From Intrasporangium_A sp039812505 (GTDB taxonomy: Bacteria > Actinomycetota > Actinomycetes > Actinomycetales > Dermatophilaceae), in the NCBI RefSeq assembly GCF_039812505.1, contig NZ_JBDIAQ010000132.1:1-9845 (forward strand): a stretch of 9,845 nt of DNA, read 5' to 3'. The position numbers and the translations under genes are program-made. The notes under the pieces are model-generated. The model was not told where the DNA came from and made no database searches. It saw only the letters and a program-made list of their open reading frames with translations. Position 1 is the first letter of the stretch, and the number at the start of each line of letters is the position of its first letter. This document shows, one piece after another, positions 1 through 5,177 of the stretch.

Positions 1-654
1 TACGGGCCCACCCCACCGCGCACGGGGCGGCGCGGGCGGCCCGCGAAGAAGGGGCCCAGGCTCGGGTCGTTGACCGAGCTGGCCGCCGGCGCGTCGTGGC
101 GTGCCGTGCCGGTCCAGCGGTACGGGCGTACCGACACCGTCCAGGTCACGGTCATCGAGGCACTCTGGTACGGCTCGTTCGCCGACACCCCGGGCCGGCT
201 CGTGCTGGTCCGCGACGAAGCCACGGCCACCGGGTACGACCTGGCCCTGTTCACCACCGACAGCACCGCCATGCCCGAGCAGCTGGTGGCCCGCTACGCC
301 GACCGGTGGTCCATCGAGGTGGCCAACGCGACCGGCAAACAGGTCCTCGGCATCGGGCAGGCCCGCAACCGCCTCCCTCGCGCCGTCGAACGCACCGTCC
401 CGTTCCAGTTCCTGACCCAGACCCTGGTCACCTACTGGTACGCCACGGCCGGGCACCACCCGGGCGACCTGGTCGGCCGCCTCGCGGCCGAGCCCTGGTA
501 CACCAGCAAGACCGAGCCCGCGTTCGAGGACATGCTCGCCAAGCTGCGCCGCACCCTGATCGCCGCCCGATTTACCGCCACCACCCCAGAACCACTCGAC
601 CCCAACATAATCCGCGACTACCAGCTCGCCTGTGCAGCCGCCGAAGCCGCGTAA
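1..654 (+). CDS. Transposase, C-terminal part (DDE superfamily), cut by the window edge
   Basis: The frame is open from base 1, so the N-terminal part lies outside the window; 217 codons are visible before TAA at 652-654. The TTG at 70 is not a convincing start. The visible protein resembles the catalytic C-terminal half of IS4/IS701-like DDE transposases common in actinomycetes. It has a GRRGRP basic stretch at the left edge, an FTTD segment (Asp codon 259-261), and RYADRWSIE, whose Glu (codon 316-318) should be the last acidic residue of the DDE triad. QARNR, AVERTVPFQF, PWYTSKTEPAFEDML and KLRRTLIAARF follow and are typical of this group. The segment straight after WSIE reads VANATGK, where relatives I recall have an AF..A(K/R) pattern, so the copy may be diverged. 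The frame is otherwise intact to its stop. I see no terminal inverted repeat because the left end is missing. Superfamily is fairly sure; exact IS family is not. Confidence 0.85.
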   Translation, partial: YGPTPPRTGRRGRPAKKGPRLGSLTELAAGASWRAVPVQRYGRTDTVQVTVIEALWYGSFADTPGRLVLVRDEATATGYDLALFTTDSTAMPEQLVARYADRWSIEVANATGKQVLGIGQARNRLPRAVERTVPFQFLTQTLVTYWYATAGHHPGDLVGRLAAEPWYTSKTEPAFEDMLAKLRRTLIAARFTATTPEPLDPNIIRDYQLACAAAEAA

Positions 655-800
655 CCGCGAAAGTCAAGGGCACCGGCTCCGGAGAAAAGTCGAATCGGCC
701 ACCTCGCGCGCCTATCCGACGTACCGTTGGGTCACACGCGCGCGGACGGGCACGGGGTCGCAGTCCTGGACGCGGGCTGGACGGTTGGGGGGCTGAACTG

Positions 801-1320
801 GTGGACCGCGCACCGACGGACGGGCCGGCGACGAACCGGACACAGACGGACGGGGGCAGGGGCCGTCGCGGCTCGGGCCCAGACCCGGACCTGCCTCCAC
901 CGCTTCCGGTCAAACTGGTCACCTGGTGGCTGGCGACCCTGTGGCGTCGGTGGCCTCCTTCCTGGTGCTCGTGGTGGTTCCGTACCACGGCAACGACCTC
1001 GACGAACCATGGGGCGAGGTGTACGTGAGCAGCTACAAGATGTCGGGCCTGTGCCCCGTGACCGCGGTGGATGGGGTCAGTGGGCTGCCCCGCGTCCTGC
1101 TGGAGATCCCGGTGACGATCGGGTTCTACGCCTCGACCTTCCGCCCTACGTCACCATCGGCAGTGCCGTCCTCGGGGGCATCGCCTTGGTACGACCCCCC
1201 AAGGAATTCGGCCCGCTCGCGCGGCTGCTGGTGTTGCTCGTCGTGCTCCTCGCAGTCGCGACGACCGCGTTGTACTTCTCGCCGGTCGGCAGCTACCTGA
1301 TGACCTGGGGGATGGACTGA
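801..1320 (+). pseudogene. Array copy 1: four-helix membrane protein gene with two frameshifts
   Basis: The likely start is GTG at 801, behind a G-rich stretch at 787-791. The first frame gives a polar N-terminus and then LPVKLVTWWLATL. At about 941 the family sequence continues in another frame (VASVASFLVLVVVPYHGND). The spacing fits exactly if one G was lost from CTGGTG. The second frame runs to FYASTF, and at about 1138 the family again continues in a third frame (PPYVTIGSAVLGGIAL), which fits loss of one C. The last frame ends normally with LYFSPVGSY and WGMD, stop at 1318-1320. Two independent one-base losses make this a pseudogene, unless they are assembly errors. Its stop overlaps the ATG of the next copy (TGATG). 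The 146 bp between the transposase stop and this start hold no gene or clear promoter that I can see. Confidence 0.75.
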
Positions 1321-1778
1321 TGGACTCGACACAGATTCACGAGGGACCGAAGCCCCTGCCGGTCCGGCGCGTCGCCTGGTGGCTGGCCACCTTGGGGATG
1401 TCCGTGTCCGCCTGGGTGCTGCTCATGCTGGTCCCGTACTACGGCAACGACATCGACGACCTACCGGGCGGGGTGTACGTGGACCCGTCGAGCGTGTGGC
1501 CCCAGGCGGCCCTGGACACGGTCGGTGGGCTGTCCGGCGTCCTGCTGCAGATCCTGATCACGCCTGTGCTCCTCGCCGCGCTGTTCCTGCCCGTCATCGC
1601 GTTCGCCAGCGCGGCCTTCGGTGGCTTCGCCCTGGTGCCGTCGTCCTGGGGGCCGCCCTGGGAGCTCAGCCCGCCGGCCCGGCGGCTCATGTGGGTCGTG
1701 GTGGTCCTGGCCGTCGTGTCGTTCGCGACGTACCTCTCGCCGGTCGGCAGCGACGCGTGGTTCTGGTCGCTGGACTGA
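1320..1778 (+). CDS. Array copy 2: hypothetical four-helix membrane protein, intact
   Basis: A 152-residue protein of unrecognised function. The ATG at 1320 overlaps the stop of the frameshifted upstream copy by one base, which points to translational coupling; there is no separate strong Shine-Dalgarno. Visible layout: a short polar N-terminus (1-17), helix 1 about 18-39 (starting WWLATLG), then VPYYGNDIDDLPGGVY (38-53), which by the acidic residues is probably on one membrane face with the loop to about residue 65. Two adjacent hydrophobic stretches follow, about 68-83 and 84-106, then SPPARRLMW (117-125), helix 4 about 123-138, YLSPVGS and a C-terminal WSLD. There is no signal peptide with a cleavage site, no catalytic motif and no Cys pair. 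The frame is intact and the motifs match the copies at 2418 and 3129, so it is probably a functional gene. What it does cannot be told from sequence. Confidence 0.8.
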   Translation: MDSTQIHEGPKPLPVRRVAWWLATLGMSVSAWVLLMLVPYYGNDIDDLPGGVYVDPSSVWPQAALDTVGGLSGVLLQILITPVLLAALFLPVIAFASAAFGGFALVPSSWGPPWELSPPARRLMWVVVVLAVVSFATYLSPVGSDAWFWSLD

Positions 1779-2190
1779 CGGACCAGACGCAGCTGGACCG
1801 GACACACACCCGGACCCACGAGGAGCCCGCCTTTCTGCCCGTCTGGTTCGCGGCCCTGTGGCTGGCCGTCGTGGCCGGCATGGCGGCGGTCTGGTCTGGG
1901 TGCTCATGTTCATGGTTCCGTACTACGGCAACGACTTGGACCACCTGTCGGCAGAGGCATACCAGTAGCGCAGTAGCGACACAGCCCACAGAACCTCTGG
2001 CCGGAGATGGCCCTGGGTGCGATCGACGGCCCCGTCGGCGTCGTGGTTGGACTCATCTTCGGCCTGGGAGGTCTGCTCACCCTGATCCTCCTGCCGTGGG
2101 CTTCGGGCCTCAGCGCCATCCTCGGTCGGTGCCGTCCTGGTGCGCCGCCGGGACCTCGGCCCGACCTCCCGATGGCTGATGCGGTGTCCG
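1775..2190 (+). pseudogene. Array copy 3: heavily decayed membrane protein gene
   Basis: Family sequence restarts at CTG 1775, inside the stop of copy 2, reading LTDQTQLDRT and later FLPVWFAALWLAVVAGMAAVW. No ATG or GTG is suitably placed. At 1890-1899 the pentamer TCTGG is duplicated, which shifts the frame; VLMFMVPYYGNDLD then continues in the new frame and hits TAG at 1966-1968. A third frame carries NLWPEMALGAIDG and a hydrophobic helix region (about 1980-2118). A fourth segment in yet another frame reads GAVLVRRRDLGPTSRWLM (about 2122-2175), the counterpart of the ARRLxW motif. Helix 4 and the YxSPxG end are not found. With at least three frame disruptions, a stop and a missing C-terminus, this copy is dead. 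The following 227 bp, to the start of copy 4, show nothing I recognise. Confidence 0.7.
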
Positions 2191-2417
2191 ACGGGTCCGA
2201 GGCCCGGTCCGCCAGTGGTAGCGATCCGCTCGGGTTGCCGGCGGAACCTGGCGACGGAGGGCGCTGGGGGCGCTCCGGATGCGGAGACTCGTCGGTCCGG
2301 GAGTGTTCCCGCAACATCCGCCGATCCGGTCACGCGAGGTCCACTTGCCACATATCGTTGGCGGCACGCAACCGCCGCGTCGGAGCGCGGTCCTGTATCG
2401 GGGGGATGGGCCGGAAC

Positions 2418-2861
2418 GTGACAGAGACGCAGACCGAGATGCCCACCGCCCTGACCGTCCGGGTCGTCGCGTGGTGGCTCGCCGCCGTGGCCGTGAGTAC
2501 GGCTGTGTGGGTGCTGTGCTTCGTGGTTCCCTACTACGTCAACGACCTCGACGAGCCGCTGCCGGCCGACTACTCGGGGCCGTTCTACGACTCTGATGAA
2601 CTCTGGCCCTTCCCGCTGAACTCCACCGGGGTGTTCGGCTTCCTGTGGAACGCTCTGTGGACGGTGGCCTTCATCATTGCCTTGTTCGTGTCACCCGTCG
2701 TCGCGCTGTTGAGCACCCTGCTGGCCGGCTTCAACCTCGCGTTCCTCCCCACGGACATAAGGCCCACCGCGCGCCGGTTGCTATGGGCTGTCGCGATCGC
2801 GGCCGCCCTGCTGACCGTGCTGATCTTCTCGCCCTTCGGCCAGGCTCGCTGGGCCGACTGA
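2418..2861 (+). CDS. Array copy 4: hypothetical four-helix membrane protein, intact
   Basis: A 147-residue protein of unrecognised function. I chose GTG 2418 over the in-frame ATG 2406 because the resulting N-terminus (MTETQTEMPTALTVRVVAWW) aligns with copy 6 (MTQTATARLP, then LTVRVVGWW), and because a G-rich ribosome-binding stretch lies at 2399-2410. Layout: polar residues 1-15, helix 1 about 18-37, VPYYVNDLDEPLPADY (37-52), an acidic loop with DSDELWP (58-64), hydrophobic stretches about 71-92 and 93-110, RPTARRLLW (115-123), helix 4 about 122-136, then IFSPFGQ and a short WAD end. It lacks the longer W..LD tail of the sister copies. It has its own ribosome-binding site and a 5' gap after the decayed copy 3, so it may be expressed independently. 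Just after its stop the text CTGACCAGGAC resembles the CTGACCATGAC junction that starts copy 6. Confidence 0.8.
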   Translation: MTETQTEMPTALTVRVVAWWLAAVAVSTAVWVLCFVVPYYVNDLDEPLPADYSGPFYDSDELWPFPLNSTGVFGFLWNALWTVAFIIALFVSPVVALLSTLLAGFNLAFLPTDIRPTARRLLWAVAIAAALLTVLIFSPFGQARWAD

Positions 2862-2991
2862 CCAGGACGACCGTTGGGTTCCGAGCCAGGTTCCCGACAT
2901 CTGCCGAACCGACCGCATCGGGCGCGAGGCGAGCGTACCGTGGGCGAGACGGGAGGCGAGTTCGGGGCCTCGGCTCAGGATGGGGGGCGTC

Positions 2992-3126
2992 ATGGCGCAG
3001 GCGGCGACGAGCACGAGGCATCCTTCCCTGAGCAAGCGCCTCGCGTTGGTCTGGCTCGGGGCCGTCATGCTCGCGGTGACCTTCTCTCCGCTCGGCCTTG
3101 CCTTGAACGCCTGGTGGCTGGACTGA
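2992..3126 (+). pseudogene. Array copy 5: C-terminal stub, 44 codons
   Basis: A short frame from ATG 2992 to TGA 3124-3126, with a GGGGGG stretch at 2982-2987 in ribosome-binding position. It encodes an N-terminus without family similarity (MAQAATSTRHPS), then LSKRLALVW, a hydrophobic helix, and VTFSPLGLALNAWWLD. This matches the last quarter of copy 6 (LTPTARRLVW, then MYFSPFG and RTWWLD). It is therefore the remnant of a copy that lost helices 1 to 3. The copy may once have begun at about 2865, where CCAGGAC stands in place of the CCATGAC start of copy 6. The stub stops 2 nt before the ATG of copy 6, so ribosomes finishing it could feed copy 6. It could be a real miniprotein, but the simplest reading is a deletion remnant. 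Confidence 0.6.
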
Positions 3127-3128
3127 CC

Positions 3129-3593
3129 ATGACACAGACGGCCACCGCACGACTGCCCACCTTCCTGACCGTCCGTGTCGTCGGCTGGTGGCTGGCCACG
3201 CTTGTCGCCGCCACGGCGGCCTGGGTGTTCGTATTCGTGCTGCCGTACTACGTCAACGACTTCGACGACCTGCCACCGGGTGTCTACTTGTCGGGCGGTA
3301 TGCACGACCCATCCGAGGTCTGGCCCGCGGCCGATCAGTACGCGGTCGGCGGACTGCTCGGCTTCCTCTGGATCTCTCTGTGGGTGATTGCCGATGTTGC
3401 GGCTCTTTCGGTCCTGCCCGTCCTCGCGGTCGGCAGCGCCGTCGTGGGCGGCGGCATCCTGGGGTGGCCACCCGAGGACCTGACCCCGACTGCCCGGCGG
3501 CTCGTGTGGGCTCTCGTGGTCGTAGGCGTCATCGCGGCGGCGATGTACTTCTCGCCCTTCGGGACCGCCTTGAGGACCTGGTGGCTCGACTGA
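3129..3593 (+). CDS. Array copy 6: hypothetical four-helix membrane protein, intact
   Basis: A 154-residue protein of unrecognised function and the last member of the array. The ATG at 3129 follows the stop of the stub copy by 2 nt and has no clear Shine-Dalgarno, so translation is probably coupled. Layout: residues 1-16 polar, helix 1 about 18-39, LPYYVNDFDDLPPGVY (38-53), a loop with HDPSEVWP (59-66), hydrophobic stretches about 72-92 and 93-112, LTPTARRLVW (118-127), helix 4 about 124-142, YFSPFG (140-145) and TWWLD at the C-terminus. The PYYxND motif and the Arg pair before helix 4 are the best conserved parts between copies. No enzyme or transporter signature is visible. The acidic cluster NDFDD could bind a cation or a basic partner, but that is speculation. 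A small membrane-embedded accessory or immunity-type protein would fit the shape equally well. Confidence 0.8.
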   Translation: MTQTATARLPTFLTVRVVGWWLATLVAATAAWVFVFVLPYYVNDFDDLPPGVYLSGGMHDPSEVWPAADQYAVGGLLGFLWISLWVIADVAALSVLPVLAVGSAVVGGGILGWPPEDLTPTARRLVWALVVVGVIAAAMYFSPFGTALRTWWLD

Positions 3594-3761
3594 GGCCGGA
3601 CGAACGGATCGGGCGGGTGTGAGTTATTGAGGGGTGATGACCTGCTCGGCGTCCTCGAACGAGCCTTCCCACCGCGGTGCACCCGTTGCCGGTGGCGTGG
3701 GTGGCTGTCCGCACCGCGTAGCTTTCATGTGTCGGGCAGGGACTCGAGGCGTGGCAGCGGG

Positions 3762-3835
3762 TGGGGCAGGTGGGGCTTGAACCCACGACCGACGGATTAT
3801 GAGTCCGCTGCTCTGACCGGCTGAGCTACTGCCCC
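3762..3835 (-). tRNA. tRNA with anticodon CAU (tRNA-Ile2 or elongator tRNA-Met)
   Basis: Read on the minus strand, the 74 nt fold into a full cloverleaf: acceptor GGGGCAG/CTGCCCC, D stem GCTC/GAGC, anticodon stem GCGGA/TCCGT (one G-U pair) with loop CTCATAA, 5-nt variable loop, T stem GTGGG/CCCAC with loop TTCAAGC, and A at the discriminator position. CCA is not encoded (CCG follows). Anticodon CAU is shared by initiator Met, elongator Met and the lysidine-modified tRNA-Ile2. A paired first base pair (G-C) argues against initiator tRNA. A73 and the T-loop wording resemble Ile2 genes, but I cannot decide between Ile2 and elongator Met by eye. The 3' end faces the accessory array. Confidence 0.93.
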
Positions 3836-3871
3836 GGACGACCCGTTGCCCGTCCGGACAGGGTCGCCGGG

Positions 3872-3877
3872 AGTATA
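3872..3877 (-). promoter_or_regulatory. Possible -10 box of the tRNA promoter
   Basis: TATACT on the minus strand, 36 bp upstream of the tRNA 5' end, is one base from the sigma-70 consensus TATAAT and stands out in very GC-rich DNA. Transcription would start about 30 nt before the mature tRNA. No good -35 box is seen 16 to 18 bp further upstream, which lowers confidence. Confidence 0.45.
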
Positions 3878-3944
3878 TCCGCCGGGATCGTGCCGTGCGG
3901 CGCTCGATACGCTCGAAGCGTCCGCACCACGACAGAGGAGCACC

Positions 3945-4295
3945 ATGACCGAGGGCATCCGGGTAGCCGCGATCGACGACGTCGAGCCGGGGGAGGCGCT
4001 GCTGCTGCCCCTCGAGCTGACCGGCACCGAGGAACCCATCTCGCTCTTCCGTGACGACGACGGCACCTACTACTGCATGGACGACACGTGCTCCCACGAG
4101 GACGCCTCCCTCTCGGAGGGCTGGATCGAGGCCTGCGAGGTCGAGTGCCCGCTGCACTCCTCACGGTTCTGCCTCCGCAACGGCCGTCCCATGTGCCTGC
4201 CGGCGACCGAGCCGGTCAGCACCCACCGGCTCGAGGTCCGCGACGGCGATATCTGGATCTTCCCCGGGGTGCCGGCCGACACCGCCGACCAGTGA
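3945..4295 (+). CDS. Rieske [2Fe-2S] ferredoxin, non-haem iron oxygenase type
   Basis: A 116-residue soluble Rieske protein. Cys49-Ser-His51 and Cys68-Pro-Leu-His71 form the CxH...CxxH pattern with 16 residues between the pairs. In this family two Cys and two His hold the 2Fe-2S cluster, and the protein passes electrons to a terminal oxygenase or works as a free-standing ferredoxin. There is no membrane anchor or Tat signal, so it should be cytoplasmic and is not the Rieske subunit of a cytochrome bc1 complex. ATG 3945 was chosen over an upstream in-frame GTG because AGAGGAG (3934-3940) is well placed and the protein then has normal family length. A TANNNT-type -10 (TACGCT, 3908-3913) lies 31 bp upstream. 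No oxygenase or reductase gene is next to it, so its partner is unknown. A SUF-related or general redox role is also possible. Confidence 0.9.
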   Translation: MTEGIRVAAIDDVEPGEALLLPLELTGTEEPISLFRDDDGTYYCMDDTCSHEDASLSEGWIEACEVECPLHSSRFCLRNGRPMCLPATEPVSTHRLEVRDGDIWIFPGVPADTADQ

Positions 4296-4382
4296 ACGCC
4301 GCGGCGGTGCGTCTGCTGGTGTGACTGTTCCGGATGGGGCACAATAGGCGGCGACTCTCGCGGGTCAGCTGAGCGGCATACC

Positions 4383-4438
4383 CACTGAGGACAGGGCACT
4401 GAGAGCGAACCACTGAGAACGAACCACTGAGAAGATGG
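4383..4438 (+). repeat. Four 14-bp tandem repeats in the leader of the DUF3145 gene
   Basis: Units at 4383-4396, 4397-4410, 4411-4424 and 4425-4438 each start CACTGAG. The two central ones read CACTGAG(A)(G/A)CGAAC and differ at one base; the outer two diverge in their second half. The period is exactly 14 bp. They end 109 bp before the DUF3145 start codon. A possible promoter lies upstream (TGTGAC at 4320-4325, CAATAG near 4342-4347), so the repeats may be transcribed as leader RNA or bind a regulator. The upstream part of this 252-bp gap (4296-4382) has no other structure I recognise. Confidence 0.7.
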
Positions 4439-4443
4439 CAGGA

Positions 4444-4465
4444 CTGACCGGGCACGACCGGTCAG
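4444..4465 (+). promoter_or_regulatory. 8-bp perfect inverted repeat in the DUF3145 leader
   Basis: CTGACCGG (4444-4451) and CCGGTCAG (4458-4465) are perfect complements around a 6-nt loop, GCACGA. The element sits directly after the 14-bp repeats and 82 bp before the DUF3145 start. It has no T tract and could be an RNA hairpin or a protein-binding palindrome. Confidence 0.45.
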
Positions 4466-4547
4466 GCAGGACACGGCGAGACGGCAGAGCCGGCCAGGGA
4501 GCGCAAGGTCGTTGGGGAAGACGTCCCTTGCACTCGAGGAGGTCCGG

Positions 4548-5063
4548 ATGTCTGCCGCGACGTCGCACACCACTACGCGCGGGGTGCTGTTCGTACACGG
4601 CACCCCGGCCGCGCTGTGCCCGCACATCGGCTGGGCCGTCGAGGCCGTGCTCGAACGCGCGGTGACCCTCGACTGGGTGGCCCAGCCGGTGCAGCCGCGC
4701 ATGGTCCGGACCGAGCTGATGTGGACCGGCCCGGTCGGCACCGGTGCCGGGCTGGCCAGCGCCCTGCGCGGCTGGCACGGGCTGCGCTACGAGGTGACCG
4801 AGGAGGCCTCGCCGGTCTCGGACGGCTCCCGGTGGACCTATACGCCGAGCCTCGGCATCCACCACGCGTGGATGTCGGTCTCGGGTGACGTGGTCGTCAA
4901 CGAGGACCGGCTCCGAGAGGCGATCGCGCGCAACGCCGGCGACCCGGAGGGCCTGCGGCACGAGATCGACCTGCTGCTCGGCTCGCCGTGGGACGCCGAG
5001 CTCGAGCCGTTCCGGTACGCCGGCGAGGGCGCGTCGGTGCGCTGGCTGCACAAGGTCGGCTGA
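4548..5063 (+). CDS. DUF3145 family protein
   Basis: A 171-residue cytoplasmic protein that I recognise as the actinobacterial DUF3145 family, which often sits beside the fabD-fabH-acpP-fabF cluster. Its biochemical role is not established. Visible landmarks are TTRGVLFVHGTPAALC and PHIGWAVEAVLE near the N-terminus, a central LRGWHGLRYEVTEE, WTYTPSLGIHHAWM, and a C-terminal segment with IDLLLGSPWDAELEPFRYA and WLHKVG. ATG 4548 is well supported by GAGGAGG at 4536-4542 with a 5-nt gap; an upstream in-frame GTG at 4512 lacks such a site. Length is normal for the family. It converges on fabF, with two hairpins between them, and has its own long leader with repeats, so it is probably transcribed separately from the fab operon. 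A role linked to fatty acid synthesis is guessed only from gene neighbourhood. Confidence 0.88.
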   Translation: MSAATSHTTTRGVLFVHGTPAALCPHIGWAVEAVLERAVTLDWVAQPVQPRMVRTELMWTGPVGTGAGLASALRGWHGLRYEVTEEASPVSDGSRWTYTPSLGIHHAWMSVSGDVVVNEDRLREAIARNAGDPEGLRHEIDLLLGSPWDAELEPFRYAGEGASVRWLHKVG

Positions 5064-5071
5064 GGTCGTGC

Positions 5072-5093
5072 CGGCCGGCCCTCGGGCCGGCCG
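5072..5093 (+). terminator. Hairpin just after the DUF3145 gene
   Basis: CGGCCGGCCC (5072-5081) and GGGCCGGCCG (5084-5093) are perfect complements. The outer nine pairs can close a CTCG tetraloop. It begins 9 bp after the stop codon and has no T tract, as is usual for GC-rich actinobacterial terminators. It probably forms the first of two stacked terminators. Confidence 0.6.
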
Positions 5094-5096
5094 ACG

Positions 5097-5139
5097 ACGG
5101 TACAGGCCCGGGCGGTTCGTGCGCCCGGGCCTGTACCGT
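5097..5139. terminator. Bidirectional terminator between convergent DUF3145 gene and fabF
   Basis: An 18-bp perfect stem: ACGGTACAGGCCCGGGCG (5097-5114) pairs with 5122-5139 around a 7-nt loop, GTTCGTG. It lies between two convergent genes, 33 bp after one stop and 38 bp after the other, so it can act on both strands. There is no long T run on either side. Confidence 0.85.
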
Positions 5140-5177
5140 TCCCTCCGTATGCCGCTTGCGCCCGCGTGCCCCTGGCC

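Larger units (their letters stand above)
801..3593 (+). repeat. Tandem array of six paralogous membrane-protein genes and remnants
   Basis: Six head-to-tail copies of one gene family can be read here at protein level: 801-1320 (frameshifted), 1320-1778 (intact), 1775-2190 (decayed), 2418-2861 (intact), 2992-3126 (C-terminal stub) and 3129-3593 (intact). Shared landmarks are a WWLA(T/A) helix 1 start, PY(Y/H)xND(L/I/F)D after helix 1, an ARRLxW-like motif before helix 4, a (Y/F)xSPxG motif, and usually W..LD or WAD at the C-terminus. Junctions are tight: TGATG overlap between copies 1 and 2, copy 3 starting inside the copy 2 stop, and a 2-nt gap between copies 5 and 6. The copies differ widely in sequence, so the duplications are not recent. 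No other gene type interrupts the array. The unit must be recognised by translation because the DNA has diverged. Confidence 0.85.

Noticed and set aside
655..800. Right terminal inverted repeat of the insertion sequence
   Set aside because: The left end of the element is outside the window, so no repeat pair can be compared.
855..870. Second tRNA attachment-site repeat in the accessory region
   Set aside because: GGGGCAGG-like text here matches the tRNA 3' end only over a few G-rich bases, which is expected by chance.
3624..4157. A minus-strand frame running through the tRNA and the Rieske gene, ending in a protein-like tail
   Set aside because: It crosses a tRNA and is antisense to a gene with a full Rieske motif. 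The last 34 codons (from ATG at 3728) look plausible but have no ribosome-binding site and no family I recognise.
4435..4665. Upstream ORF starting in the DUF3145 leader
   Set aside because: There is no ribosome-binding site, the product is Arg/Gly-rich, and it runs into the DUF3145 gene out of frame.
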